A DNA stretch of 64,000 nt from Granulosicoccus sp045110475 (lineage in GTDB: Bacteria; Pseudomonadota; Gammaproteobacteria; Granulosicoccales; Granulosicoccaceae). The translations under genes were made by a program, and so were the position numbers. Positions within the stretch are counted from its first letter, which is position 1. Each line of letters begins with the position of its first letter. Location of the stretch: the NCBI GenBank assembly GCA_045110475.1, contig JBGCGC010000010.1:53254-117253 (forward strand), given 5' to 3'. The notes below the pieces were generated by a model. That model had not been told where the DNA came from and ran no database searches. It was given only the letters and a program-made list of their open reading frames with translations. Positions 17,869 through 27,336 of the stretch are shown one piece after another.

Positions 17869-18831
17869 ATGAAAGAAATAGCCGTCATCAATATTGCTGA
17901 GCTGATGCAATCAATTGCATCTGATTCACCAGAGACAAGTGCGCTAATAGCAGACGTCTCGGCACAAATAAGGCAGGCAATGCAAAACAGCGGCTTTTTC
18001 TACATCAGTGGGTTATCGTTCCAATCCGAAACTGTTGACAAAGTACTGACTGCACAACGTGCATTTTTCGCTCTTTCTTTAGAGCAAAAGAACCAGATTG
18101 CCATTAATCAGGATAACCGGGGCTATCTGTCATCGGGGATGGCAAAGATGCACGGCTCCACGACGCATGATCAAAAGGAGGTTTTTTTCTGGGGAACTGA
18201 CCTGCCAGAAAACCACCCTCACCTGATCAACAAAGTACCGCTGTGTGCCAATAATCAATGGCCTGAGCAAATCACACAATTTCGTCAAGCGGTACTGAAC
18301 TACTCTGCCATGATCAATACCGTTGGCAACGGGTTACTGCGTGCTATAGCGCATTGTCTTGGTCTGGATGATAATTTCTTCGACAGTCGCTATCACGATT
18401 CATTGCTACGTGGTCAGCTAATTCGCTACCCGCAGACAAAAGGCAGTAAAGACCACTTTGGCGTCGCGCCCCATACAGATTTCGGCTGCCTGACACTCTT
18501 GTTACAACTTACACCCGGCCTGGAGGTTTTGTGTGGTGAGCAGTGGATACCGGCGCCACCCATCGAAGGCACTCTGGTTGTAAACATCGGCGACTTGCTG
18601 GCACGTTGGTCAGACGGCCGTCTGCCCTCTAACGTGCATCGCGTCAGGAACGAAAGCCCTGAGGAACGATATTCCATAGCCGTATTTCACGATCCGAATC
18701 CCACCGTCAGCATTTCGCCGGCTGATATGAATTCAGATACTCAGGGTTATACGCCGACTACCGCAGCCGAGTACATTCTTGGTCGCAACAGTGGCGCATT
18801 CTCTCACTACGGCACTGTGAAAAAAGCATGA
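17869..18831 (+). CDS. 2-oxoglutarate/Fe(II) oxygenase, isopenicillin N synthase-like family
   Basis: 320 residues, the usual length. N-terminal DIOX_N domain (SGFFYISGLSF), then the jelly-roll core with the iron ligands His and Asp in APHTDFGCLTLL, the distal His in SNVHRVRN and the 2-oxoglutarate Arg in RYSIAVFHDP. The catalytic set is complete. Members oxidise small molecules, including hypoxanthine-type purines and amino-acid derivatives; the substrate cannot be read. It stands alone in the plus direction, convergent with nfsA. Confidence 0.92.
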   Translation: MKEIAVINIAELMQSIASDSPETSALIADVSAQIRQAMQNSGFFYISGLSFQSETVDKVLTAQRAFFALSLEQKNQIAINQDNRGYLSSGMAKMHGSTTHDQKEVFFWGTDLPENHPHLINKVPLCANNQWPEQITQFRQAVLNYSAMINTVGNGLLRAIAHCLGLDDNFFDSRYHDSLLRGQLIRYPQTKGSKDHFGVAPHTDFGCLTLLLQLTPGLEVLCGEQWIPAPPIEGTLVVNIGDLLARWSDGRLPSNVHRVRNESPEERYSIAVFHDPNPTVSISPADMNSDTQGYTPTTAAEYILGRNSGAFSHYGTVKKA

Positions 18832-19044
18832 ATATTGACGCTCTCCTGATTCCTCACGGTTGTGCTCAAAGCCTATCTAAAAGCGTTGAAATATCAAACT
18901 CCGTTCGCTGACAGAGCGACCGGAGGCAGTCCCGTTGAAGTCAATCAGACAGAATATGACGCTATTACGCTAAGCTCACATCGGCGCGGCAGACTTCAAG
19001 CGCGGTAATTCAGAAAGCAATGCGGCTCTACCTGCACATTGTCG

Positions 19045-19782
19045 TTACTTTAATAAAAAACTGCGATCTTTCAAAAATCCATTCATATGCGGCCGTGACT
19101 CCTTACCAACCAGCGCTTTCATTTCCTGACTCCAGGTACTGTCCTTGTTACCACCTGTACGCGACTGATAATACGCTTTGACCGTGGCATCATATTGTTC
19201 GATGTTTTGGTCAAAAACGCTGGCATCGTACTTGTCATGCATCAGTACGGCCTCTAGTGGCATGCGTGGCTTTACTTCCGGATCCTGTGCCGGATGACCA
19301 ATGCACAAACCAAACACCGGATACACATGCTCAGGTAGTTCCAGCAATGCACTCACTTCGGATGGCTTGTTTCGCAGGCCCCCTATGTAACATATGCCTA
19401 AACCGAGGGATTCTGCCGCAACCACCGCATTTTGCGCGGCCAATGCCACATCGACGGTAGCTATGATGAAGTGTTCTGTCATACCGGGAGCGAAATCTCC
19501 ATCCTGTTTTTCACAGGCAAATTTCGGTCTGTTCATATCAGCACAGAAGACGAGAAAAGCGCCCGCTGATGCGACATAAGGCTGGCCACCCGCCAGCGCC
19601 GCCAATGTCTCACGCTTGGTCGTGTCGTGGACATGAATCACTGACACCGCCTGCACGTTACTGGAGGTGGCTGCCGCCTGGCCGCAACTGACGACTTGAT
19701 TAACCGTTTCCTGATCGACAGGATCGTCAGTGAATTTTCGGATTGATCGATGGGAAAGCAAGAGATCGATGGTGCTGTTCAT
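19045..19782 (-). CDS. nfsA: Oxygen-insensitive NADPH nitroreductase
   Basis: 245 residues from the ATG at 19782. It follows NfsA along the whole length: HRSIRKFTDDPVDQ at the FMN site, LAGGQPYVASAGAFLVFCAD, AAESLGLGICYIGGLRN and a C-terminal SRPHMNGFLKDRSF. The enzyme uses FMN and NADPH for two-electron reduction of nitroaromatics and quinones in the cytoplasm. An earlier ATG at 19806 adds eight residues. No operon partner. Confidence 0.93.
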   Translation of the reverse strand: MNSTIDLLLSHRSIRKFTDDPVDQETVNQVVSCGQAAATSSNVQAVSVIHVHDTTKRETLAALAGGQPYVASAGAFLVFCADMNRPKFACEKQDGDFAPGMTEHFIIATVDVALAAQNAVVAAESLGLGICYIGGLRNKPSEVSALLELPEHVYPVFGLCIGHPAQDPEVKPRMPLEAVLMHDKYDASVFDQNIEQYDATVKAYYQSRTGGNKDSTWSQEMKALVGKESRPHMNGFLKDRSFLLK

Positions 19783-19991
19783 GGTATGCCGTCTGTTGGA
19801 TTGCAATGTAATTAAGGACTATTCTGCCTGAAGCCCTATAATAACGCACTCAAACGGCTGACCTGTCAACAGATTTTGAACACGGGTTCTGCCATCTCTA
19901 ACAGAACTCTCGCCGTTCCCTGAACTACCGTGGCGCTTCTTTGTTTCTTAATCCATCGTCAACCGACTCAACACAGCATAAGGAATTCAAC

Positions 19992-20366
19992 ATGATCGGA
20001 TATACAACACTTGGTGTTTCCAGCCTTGAAAAGGGTCTGGCATTCTATGACGCGCTGCTGACGTTGGTCGGTGGCAAACAGCTCATGGGACTGGATAGGA
20101 TAAAATTCTATGGCAATGATTCAGGTGGTGCCATGCTGGCTATCTGCACCCCTTACGACAATAAAACTCAAAGCTGCGGCAATGGCCAAATGGTTGCCAT
20201 CCCGGGTGGCTCAAAAGAAGGAGCCGATGCACTCTATAAAAAAGCGATTGAGTTAGGCGCGACCGATGCAGGCGAACCCGGACAACGGGTTTCATTTTTC
20301 TACGGCGCGTACGTCAATGATCCAGATGGCAACAAGCTTTGCTTTTATCACATGACGCCAGCCTAA
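19992..20366 (+). CDS. VOC (glyoxalase/bleomycin-resistance-like) family protein
   Basis: 124 residues from the ATG at 19992, preceded by AAGGA; a longer frame begins at 19941. The two beta-alpha-beta-beta-beta modules are visible: GYTTLGVSSLEKGLAFYDAL at the start and YVNDPDGNKLCFYHM at the end, where the Glu/His metal ligand position is occupied by Cys-Phe-Tyr-His. Such single-module proteins act as dimers in lyases or dioxygenases, often of unknown substrate. Confidence 0.87.
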   Translation: MIGYTTLGVSSLEKGLAFYDALLTLVGGKQLMGLDRIKFYGNDSGGAMLAICTPYDNKTQSCGNGQMVAIPGGSKEGADALYKKAIELGATDAGEPGQRVSFFYGAYVNDPDGNKLCFYHMTPA

Positions 20367-20610
20367 GGCCGGAGTATCCTAACCCCACTTCCGTATACAA
20401 ACACCAGCATGCTAATGGGTAACGTCGTAACAGGTCGTTCACCGCAAATACCCTGAACAACAAAAGCATTGCTTGTGGGGAAAAATCCCACTAACACGTT
20501 TAGAAGATCCAACAAGCGCATTGCCCTTGTCGCCGGACGAGGGCAACTGAAGCTCTCCAGATGAGTTTGCTGAAACTGCTGGCCCAACAACGCATAACTG
20601 GCTGTGAATG

Positions 20611-22587
20611 TCATTTTTTACCCGTCGTTGACTTTCGTTTTGATGTCCGCTTTGCCGCTCGCTTTTTAGGGCGTTTTTTGAAGTTCTTTTTATACCCCGC
20701 TTTTTTAGCAGTCACTCCACGTAGAGAGTCGAATGACCCTGCACTACTGTCGGCTATCAGCTGATGCAGTTGTGACTGCAAAGGATTCATGAAATCAGCA
20801 TAGACCAACTCACGACGACTAATGGCATTGAGGATGGACTCCCAGTTTGCGGTCATATCGGGCAGAGTCGCAGCTTCTGGCAGGGCCTTGATCAACCCTT
20901 TCCCCGCATCCGTTGCGTGAATCTGTTTGCCTTTGCGCACAAGAAAACCACGCCCGAACAGCAGTTCAATGATCCCTGCCCGGGTTGCCTCGGTTCCCAG
21001 ACCATCAGTCTCCCTGAGAATTTTTCTGATGTCTTCCGATGACACAAACCGCGAGATACCTGTCATGGCGGCAAGCAAGGTAGCGTCAGTAAAATAGGGC
21101 GGTGGTGTGGTGTTCTTTTCTATCAACTCACCACGCTCGCAATGAAGTACCTGCCCCATTGCCAGAGACGGGAGCGTTTTTTCAGTGTCTTTCGTCTTGT
21201 GATTCTTGAACAGTACCCGCCACCCTTGGTTCAGAATAGTCTTGGCGGATGCGACAAACAGACCGCCTTCGATAACAATATCCACTTGGGTGTCAGCATA
21301 TTCATGCACGGGATAAAACTGCGCTACATATTGACGAACAATCAAGCCATAAACTTGCTGCTCCGCTTTGGACAAGTTGGGCACATCAACGGTACGTTGC
21401 GTTGGAATAATCGCGTGGTGCGCCGTGACATTTTTATTATTCCATGCTGGTGACGTTATGCTCGTGTCTGCGTTCAACGCAATTTTTGAGTATGAGGAAT
21501 CGTTGTTTTTTATCGTCTCAAGTATGGATTCAGCCTCTTTGTGATGCTCTCTTGGAAGATAGCGGCAGTCAGAACGAGGATAGGTGATCAATTTATGTCT
21601 TTCGTACAAGACTTGAGACGTGCTGAGTACGCTCTGAGCACTTAATCCAAACTGACGCGCCGCCTCTATTTGCAGAACACTCAGACTAAAGGGTAACGGT
21701 TGCGCCTGTTTCCTGTTTTTCTTCTGGTACTGTTTTATCCTGGCAGGTTTGTCCGTAATGGCGCTGACGACCTTGTCAGCCAGTTTTTTCAACAGCACAC
21801 GTCGCATATCATCCATGTACGGCTCACAGGCTTTGCTAGGCCGCCAAGTGGCTGTGAAGCGCTCATTGGTGTCAGTTATCAGGTGAGCATCCACCTCGTA
21901 AAAGGGTTTTGACACAAATTTTTCTATGTCTTCGCAGCGACGCACCACTAGACCCAGCAAAGGTGTTTGCACCCTACCGACTGACAGTACGCCGTCATAA
22001 CCCACGTTGCGCCCTTGAATCGTGTAGGCGCGAGTCATGTTAATGCCGTACAACCAATCGGCGCGCGAACGAGCCAGCGCCGACGCCGATAGCGGGGCAA
22101 AGTTTCTGTTGGGTTGAAGTTGTTTAAGTGAACGCTGCACCGCCGCCATGTTCAGATCACTCACGAGCAAACGCTGTACCGCGTTGCGTTTCCTGGCACT
22201 CACTTTCAGAAAATCAATGAGCTGATCTACCAATAACTGACCTTCCCTGTCAGGATCGCCAGCATGGATTAACTCATCGGCCTCCTTTACCAGTTTTCTG
22301 AGCACCGATAGCTGGTTCTTCGTCTCCTTTCTGGGCTGCAGTTTCCAGTCATTGGGTACGATGGGCAAATGCTGCATGCGCCAGGCTTTGTACTCTGAGT
22401 TGTAGATATGGGGTTCTACCTGCTCCAGCAGATGGCCGATACACCAACTGACGTAATCCCCATTGGCTAGTTTGATAAAGCCGTCGCCGTGCTGCTCCCT
22501 GCCACTCATACTGTCAGCCATACTGTTGGCTAAGGCGCTGGCAACTGCTCGGCCAAGGCTGGGCTTTTCTGCAATATACAACTTCAT
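20611..22587 (-). CDS. topB: DNA topoisomerase III
   Basis: 658 residues, a type IA topoisomerase that decatenates DNA. The TOPRIM acidic motifs are AEKPSLGRAVA at 6-16 and DPDREG at 111-116; the active-site tyrosine is Tyr336 in LITYPRSDCRYL. Later family motifs include ETDGLGTEATRAGIIE. The last ~30 residues are a Lys/Arg-rich tail (KKRPKKRAAKRTSKRK) in place of zinc fingers, consistent with TopB. It starts at a clear ATG and appears to be a single-gene unit. Confidence 0.96.
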   Translation of the reverse strand: MKLYIAEKPSLGRAVASALANSMADSMSGREQHGDGFIKLANGDYVSWCIGHLLEQVEPHIYNSEYKAWRMQHLPIVPNDWKLQPRKETKNQLSVLRKLVKEADELIHAGDPDREGQLLVDQLIDFLKVSARKRNAVQRLLVSDLNMAAVQRSLKQLQPNRNFAPLSASALARSRADWLYGINMTRAYTIQGRNVGYDGVLSVGRVQTPLLGLVVRRCEDIEKFVSKPFYEVDAHLITDTNERFTATWRPSKACEPYMDDMRRVLLKKLADKVVSAITDKPARIKQYQKKNRKQAQPLPFSLSVLQIEAARQFGLSAQSVLSTSQVLYERHKLITYPRSDCRYLPREHHKEAESILETIKNNDSSYSKIALNADTSITSPAWNNKNVTAHHAIIPTQRTVDVPNLSKAEQQVYGLIVRQYVAQFYPVHEYADTQVDIVIEGGLFVASAKTILNQGWRVLFKNHKTKDTEKTLPSLAMGQVLHCERGELIEKNTTPPPYFTDATLLAAMTGISRFVSSEDIRKILRETDGLGTEATRAGIIELLFGRGFLVRKGKQIHATDAGKGLIKALPEAATLPDMTANWESILNAISRRELVYADFMNPLQSQLHQLIADSSAGSFDSLRGVTAKKAGYKKNFKKRPKKRAAKRTSKRKSTTGKK

Positions 22588-22726
22588 TTAGTATCCGGCG
22601 CTGTACGAGGCCTGCGCTCTGCCGATTGGCAACCTTTTTTCAGTCGCTTCTGGATTAATTGTATATTGCCAGTAGCAAATGCGTTGTCCTGATTACTCGC
22701 TTACTGGTATATTTTACAGCAGGCAC

Positions 22727-24007
22727 TTAATCCAGGTGCTTGCGAATCTTCTGTACCATCCACCAGACGCCTAGCAGTACCATGGGTGTGGCCACCGATC
22801 CCATCACCGTTTTAGAAATACCCAGTGCCTGCTCCAGTGGGGCGAGTACATAAAGCACCAGATTAACTGCATAGTAGGTGATTGCTACCACAGACAGCCC
22901 TTCAACAGTACGCTGTAGTCGCAATTGCAAATCAGCGCGTTTGTCCATTGATGTGAGTAGCTCCTGATTCTGTGCAGAACGCTCAACATCTACCCGAGTA
23001 CGCAACAGGTCACTGGCTCTTTGTGCACGATCTGACATACGTGAGAGCCTTCTCTGAGTGGACTTGACTGTCCGCATGGCAGGATCAAATCTGCGCATCA
23101 TGAATTCAGCAAAAGTTTGTAGTGCTACAAAGCGCTCCTCACGCAGGGCAATGATGCGCTGATTAATAATGGACTCATAAGCCTCGGTAGCCCCGAATCT
23201 GAACGAAGACTGTGCCATGATATTTTCCAGCTTGGCAGAAACCTCAAGTAGCGATTGCAACATGACGTCTGGCTTGTTAATCGGTCCCACCATATCCGAC
23301 AGAATCGATGTCAGCGATTTATCGATAACGCCCATTTCGACACTCAATTCGTTCGCCCGGTAGAGCGCCAGCATGGACATCGCCTTGTAGGTTTCCACTT
23401 CACACAAGTACTGCACCACGCGTCCGATGCGTCGATCGCCCGCATCCGGTCGGGCGAATATTCCAAAATGCATGTGACCCGACGGATCGATACGAAAATC
23501 ACCTGCAATAACCAACCCATCATCAAGCACCCTGCTGATAGCCAGGCTCTCTTCAACGAACCAGTCTCCCGCCTTCTCTGCAATTCCATCGTCACCGTTA
23601 GCAACCTCTATACGGATAAGTGCAGAGGTGAGCCGCACACCCGGTAGTCTCGCCAGCCAATCAGCGGGAAATACCCCAAAAGTATGCGCATCGAAAGGAC
23701 GTTCTGACAAACCATCCCCAAAAACCGTGTAAGTGACGAACTCAGTGTGAGATTCCCATCTTAGTGAATGCTTACCAATCTGCCCGAAATAATGCGTGGC
23801 CCCGGGCTTTGGGTGCTGCGCACCAAAACGATCCAGCAGCTCTAGCAAATGCGCACGATCAAGGTCTCGATCACGTCCTGCAGCATTTTCGGCCACTTTT
23901 GTCGCCAGATACGCGGCACTGCTTGGCGCTGCAATGGCGGGGAACGGCCGCGCATGAAGCTCATTGGCAATGGCGTAACGTAAGGGATGATCGGTGATCG
24001 AATTCAT
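22727..24007 (-). CDS. DUF3422 family membrane-anchored protein
   Basis: 426 residues. The N-terminal motif LRYAIANELHARPFPAI is the family hallmark, the middle is helical, and the C-terminus has two transmembrane segments (VVAITYYAVNLVLYVLAP and VATPMVLLGVWWMVQKI) ending in basic residues. The family is widespread in proteobacteria and its function is unknown. A cytoplasmic domain anchored to the inner membrane is likely. No operon partners. Confidence 0.9.
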   Translation of the reverse strand: MNSITDHPLRYAIANELHARPFPAIAAPSSAAYLATKVAENAAGRDRDLDRAHLLELLDRFGAQHPKPGATHYFGQIGKHSLRWESHTEFVTYTVFGDGLSERPFDAHTFGVFPADWLARLPGVRLTSALIRIEVANGDDGIAEKAGDWFVEESLAISRVLDDGLVIAGDFRIDPSGHMHFGIFARPDAGDRRIGRVVQYLCEVETYKAMSMLALYRANELSVEMGVIDKSLTSILSDMVGPINKPDVMLQSLLEVSAKLENIMAQSSFRFGATEAYESIINQRIIALREERFVALQTFAEFMMRRFDPAMRTVKSTQRRLSRMSDRAQRASDLLRTRVDVERSAQNQELLTSMDKRADLQLRLQRTVEGLSVVAITYYAVNLVLYVLAPLEQALGISKTVMGSVATPMVLLGVWWMVQKIRKHLD

Positions 24008-25080
24008 GGGTTTGGTGTCTTGGGGCTGTCAGGCCGTGGGATCTGTGGACGCTCGTCTGCGACAGAATGTCAGTATTATATCGTGCAATTGGTATCAAAC
24101 AGTCTACGAATAATTCAAGCCAGAAACACAGAGCGCCCACAATATTCGTATCGGAGGAGTATTCCTTACGTCGGTAACAGTTGGCCCTCCTTATCGACGC
24201 AAACTGATCTCTAAAGCGACCCGGTACAGCAACATCTCATCAGTACCATACGTATCGCGCGCTAAAGTGCCAATGAACTCGCTTCGCAACCCACAGGCGA
24301 TTGAATCCGGCACTACACACAAACAGAGCAAGGAAATCGAAACTCTCTGTTTTTAATTGCTGACATAGCTGATTAGCAGCAGCTGTGGTCGTGCCAGGAC
24401 CAACCAGCAAACGTGTCATGGATTAATATGGCATGAGGCGAGCGGTTTTTCCTTATAACGACTGCATACATAAATAATGCCTGCATACGTTAACCGAGCC
24501 TGTCCTACGAAGCTTGCACCACATCATGTGAGTCGTAAGCACCAATCGGGACGAACCAATTTCCATTAACTTTGCCGCAGTTTGTTCGCGCGAGCAGTTC
24601 CAGGTTCTGCTACCTGTGGCTTTTTCAGTGTTTTTAGAGGAACATTTGTTTCCAAACCGGGCAGTGCCGCAGACAATATTGGAAGAATCAGGTGTAGTTT
24701 CCCCGAGTACATCCACGGTTAACTCTGTAGATTTTAACGTCCCAACAGCGTTACAAAACAACCTTGCAGTTACTGTGGTACAGCAATTTGAAAGTGGTAC
24801 TGTTATTGCCACAGTTTCATTGAAGGCAACAGCTCAGCCTTTTCTGACGACATTAGCAAAGAGTCGCAACCTTATCTTCTTGAAACCAATGGATCAAGTT
24901 AGAAAATTTTCTGCCATGTATTCTTATGCTGGGTGTGCTTACCTTTAGTCGTACCGCACAAATCTCAGACGTTAGACTTCAACAACAACTGCGCCAACCA
25001 ATCTTTTCAATACAGCGTCAAACTCGCAAAGTCGCACCAGCACTTCATCTATTTTTTTCAAAGGTGGAGGATCTGGTGTC
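24008..25080. other. 1.07-kb region without a supported gene
   Basis: Two overlapping opposite frames (24453-24812 minus, 24616-24948 plus) are the longest. The plus frame has somewhat coding-like Thr/Val/Asn-rich sequence (VNSVDFNVPTALQNN) and could be a decayed secreted-protein fragment, but it has no clear ribosome site or family. A second stretch near 24933-25080 carries a broadly similar composition in another frame. It is best described as possible gene remnants. Confidence 0.35.
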
Positions 25081-25085
25081 AAAAA

Positions 25086-25119
25086 GCTGGAGCCCCGCAA
25101 AAGTCTGCAGGGCTCCAGC
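25086..25119 (-). terminator. Intrinsic terminator of the superoxide-dismutase-like gene
   Basis: Ten-base perfect arms (GCTGGAGCCC and GGGCTCCAGC) around a 14-base loop, followed on the minus strand by CTTTTTG. It sits 53 bases past the stop codon of the minus-strand gene that ends at 25172, so it is a good Rho-independent terminator. Confidence 0.82.
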
Positions 25120-25171
25120 CTTTCGGTAGAGACCGTGGTTACTAATGACGCGCTAACAGCGCACGACAGTT

Positions 25172-26155
25172 TTAGTGGCTGTGACGTCGACGTACGCTGA
25201 AGCCAAGGCTGTTATTGTCGACATTGAATACGGAGGAGACAAATGTTTGCTCACCACCTGATAAGTTGATAACAGCCGAAATCGTGTTTTCACCGTCCTC
25301 CAGATTTCGTGTGTCGTAACTCCCCGCGCTGCCGTAGTAACGGGTTCCACTTAGATCATACGGTGCGCGCGTTTCTGTTTTTGCAGGCCGGCCGTTAATG
25401 AAGAAATTTACCGATGTGACCGATTCGTTCGGGTACAGCGGGGTGAGAAAGATATAGACGTAGTTATTCAAAGTGTTGTTGGACAACTCGGCGGAACCTC
25501 GACGATATCTGTCGGAACTGACTAGCAGTTCGAAATTATCCGACAAGACCACCGGTGTAATGATTCCACAAGCCGCGCGCGAGCCACCGGCACAACCAGC
25601 CGCCTCGCCAAATGCACAATAGCTGTCCGGATTGTCGTGCACGATAAAGGCGCTTCCGTCACTGTCGAGGAGACTTAACCGTCCTTCTGACAAGGTAACG
25701 CGACTGGTCACGTTAGCGCTGACAGCAGTGTTGCCCCGACTGGTGATTTGCGGCAAATCTCCGGAATGGAAGGGGTGATTTGCATCCGGGTTGGAGAAAC
25801 CGAAATTACCAGGGTCAAAGTGCCCACCAGCTGAGCCACAGGGTGTGCACGACCCAAACTCGTGCAAATGCACTGCGCGTTGACTGTCCCCAAGGCCTTG
25901 CATCTGAATAAAAACCTCAACTTCCTTGATTCCTTCGTCAGACGCACGCTCCTTGAGCGTCGCAAAACCGCTGACGGCTGCGGTGGTACAGCTGGTAATC
26001 TTGGCCACAGCCTTTGTTGAGTACTGTGATTGCGCCATGACGCTGGTTACCGGCAATGCAAAACATAACGCTACGCAACCAACGACAAGCTTGCGCGAAA
26101 CCCTAATCAAGGGTGCTTGACTCCCGGGATTTATTGCCTGACTAAGCGAACTCAT
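25172..26155 (-). CDS. Cu/Zn superoxide dismutase-like exported protein with extra C-terminal domain
   Basis: 327 residues from the ATG at 26155, which has AGGAAG at the right distance. A long twin-basic-free signal region runs to SVMAQS near residue 40. The SodC-type domain (about 45-205) has the copper/zinc ligands in HLHEFGSC, GGHFDPGNFG and HPFHSGDLP, the distal His in FIVHDNPDSY, and cysteines for the structural disulfide (GSC and ACGII). A second domain from ~215 to 320 (VTSVNFFINGRPAKTE, DLEDGENTISAVINLSGG style) looks like a bacterial Ig-like module, then a basic RRRHSH end. Bacterial SodC is ~170-190 residues, so this is an extended form. Expected to be periplasmic or surface-exposed. 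Confidence 0.82.
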   Translation of the reverse strand: MSSLSQAINPGSQAPLIRVSRKLVVGCVALCFALPVTSVMAQSQYSTKAVAKITSCTTAAVSGFATLKERASDEGIKEVEVFIQMQGLGDSQRAVHLHEFGSCTPCGSAGGHFDPGNFGFSNPDANHPFHSGDLPQITSRGNTAVSANVTSRVTLSEGRLSLLDSDGSAFIVHDNPDSYCAFGEAAGCAGGSRAACGIITPVVLSDNFELLVSSDRYRRGSAELSNNTLNNYVYIFLTPLYPNESVTSVNFFINGRPAKTETRAPYDLSGTRYYGSAGSYDTRNLEDGENTISAVINLSGGEQTFVSSVFNVDNNSLGFSVRRRHSH

Positions 26156-26735
26156 AACTACTTCCTTTGACCGTAAGTTAATTTCCATGCATAGGTAATC
26201 TGACTGATTTTCGTACGCACTGCGTCCTTCTCACTTTACAGGAATTACGGTTACATGAAGCGATGTATCAATGAGTCTTTGGCAAGTGGAAAGGCTGCCA
26301 CGATTGAGACAATTTTCACGACCCCCGTCCATAGATCTTCTATCCCTAAGCCACAAAAAACGGGAATACTTGTGAGCCTGCCAGATATTTGACTACCGGG
26401 CATTTCCCGCAACCACACTGTGCAGGCGTCGTGCGCTCGATGAATTTTATTTTCGCGTGTCCTGACAAAGCTAATGCTACGGAGGAAAGCCCTCCTAAAT
26501 ATGATAGGCATGCCCGGAGAGGTCGAGCAGGCAGCATGAGCGGTAAAACATCGCTCAAACCTTATTACACCGAGCTATTAGCACGTGAAACTGCCTATTG
26601 GGCGCTCCAAAATGAGATTTTTTTCAGGCCCAACAAGCACCCATTGAATGCACTGTTAAATTTTATTGAATAATATAACTATTTTTCTGGCGTATTGTTG
26701 GCAGGTCGAAATTTTTACGTTTCCAGAGCGTCAGC
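26156..26735. other. Intergenic region, no supported gene
   Basis: A 580-base divergent spacer. A 94-codon plus frame (26389-26673) and an 86-codon minus frame overlap each other; neither has a ribosome site or recognisable domain. Confidence 0.5.
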
Positions 26736-27161
26736 ATGCACATCAAGAAACTTGATCACATAACCATCCAGACCACACACATGGCAACAATGATCAAGTG
26801 GTACACCGAGGTCCTGGGACTTGAAAACGGACCCCGTCCAGAATTTAACTCCCCGGGTGCTTGGCTATATGCTGGAGATACCGTTGTTGTGCATATGGTG
26901 GAACTCACCGGGCTGCCGGCAGTCGGTTCCGAACGAACCCTCAAACTTGAGCACTTCGCCTTTACAGCCTTCGGAGCCGCTGAATTTGAAGATCGACTCA
27001 AGGAATTACGTCAGAATTACCGCCGGGTGTTGCCTGAAGCAACAAACACAGTGTTGTACAACGTTTGGGATCCGGACGGAAATCACATTCATGTCGACTT
27101 CCCTGCTGCTGAGCTAGAAGAGTCAACGAACTCGATGCTCGACACAGTGATGTACGGCTAG
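26736..27161 (+). CDS. VOC family protein (glyoxalase/dioxygenase-like)
   Basis: 141 residues. It starts with the metal-ligand His in IKKLDHITIQTTHMATMIKWY, continues with LKLEHFAFTAFG (second His) and ends its fold with VWDPDGNHIHVDFP, giving two beta-alpha-beta-beta-beta units. Known relatives are lactoylglutathione lyases, isomerases and extradiol dioxygenases; the substrate is not identifiable. Three hairpins lie between it and the downstream LysR gene. Confidence 0.88.
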   Translation: MHIKKLDHITIQTTHMATMIKWYTEVLGLENGPRPEFNSPGAWLYAGDTVVVHMVELTGLPAVGSERTLKLEHFAFTAFGAAEFEDRLKELRQNYRRVLPEATNTVLYNVWDPDGNHIHVDFPAAELEESTNSMLDTVMYG

Positions 27162-27175
27162 GAGCCTGCGCAGCA
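27158..27175 (+). repeat. REP-like intergenic repeat, copy 2 (half unit)
   Basis: CTAGGAGCCTGCGCAGCA matches the first half of the repeat at 11221 with a single G/A change (CGCGGC against CGCAGC). It overlaps the stop codon of the VOC gene and leads into the first of three hairpins. Confidence 0.55.
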
Positions 27176-27247
27176 GAAAATCCCTGCTGCGAACAGCCGC
27201 GCTGATTGACGCGGCACTGCCCATGGCGCTTGATATCAGCGCCATGG
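27169..27247. repeat. Three consecutive perfect hairpins
   Basis: Arms CGCAGCA/TGCTGCG (27169-27175, 27185-27191), GCCGCG/CGCGGC (27196-27201, 27210-27215) and CCATGGCGCT/AGCGCCATGG (27221-27230, 27238-27247). None is followed by a T-run on either strand. They fill the space between the VOC stop and the LysR start. They could stabilise the upstream transcript, stop transcription with a factor, or form part of a small RNA. Confidence 0.8.
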
Positions 27248-27336
27248 CCGAACCTTTGCTCGTGGGGAACTCTCCGCATCGGTGAAGTGTCTACGTGTAC
27301 GACACTCCAGTCAGCCGTTTGCGTAGACTCCACCCC

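Noticed and set aside
20363..20614. 83-codon minus frame after topB
   Set aside because: Lies in the gap past the topB stop and the VOC gene end, without ribosome site or similarity.
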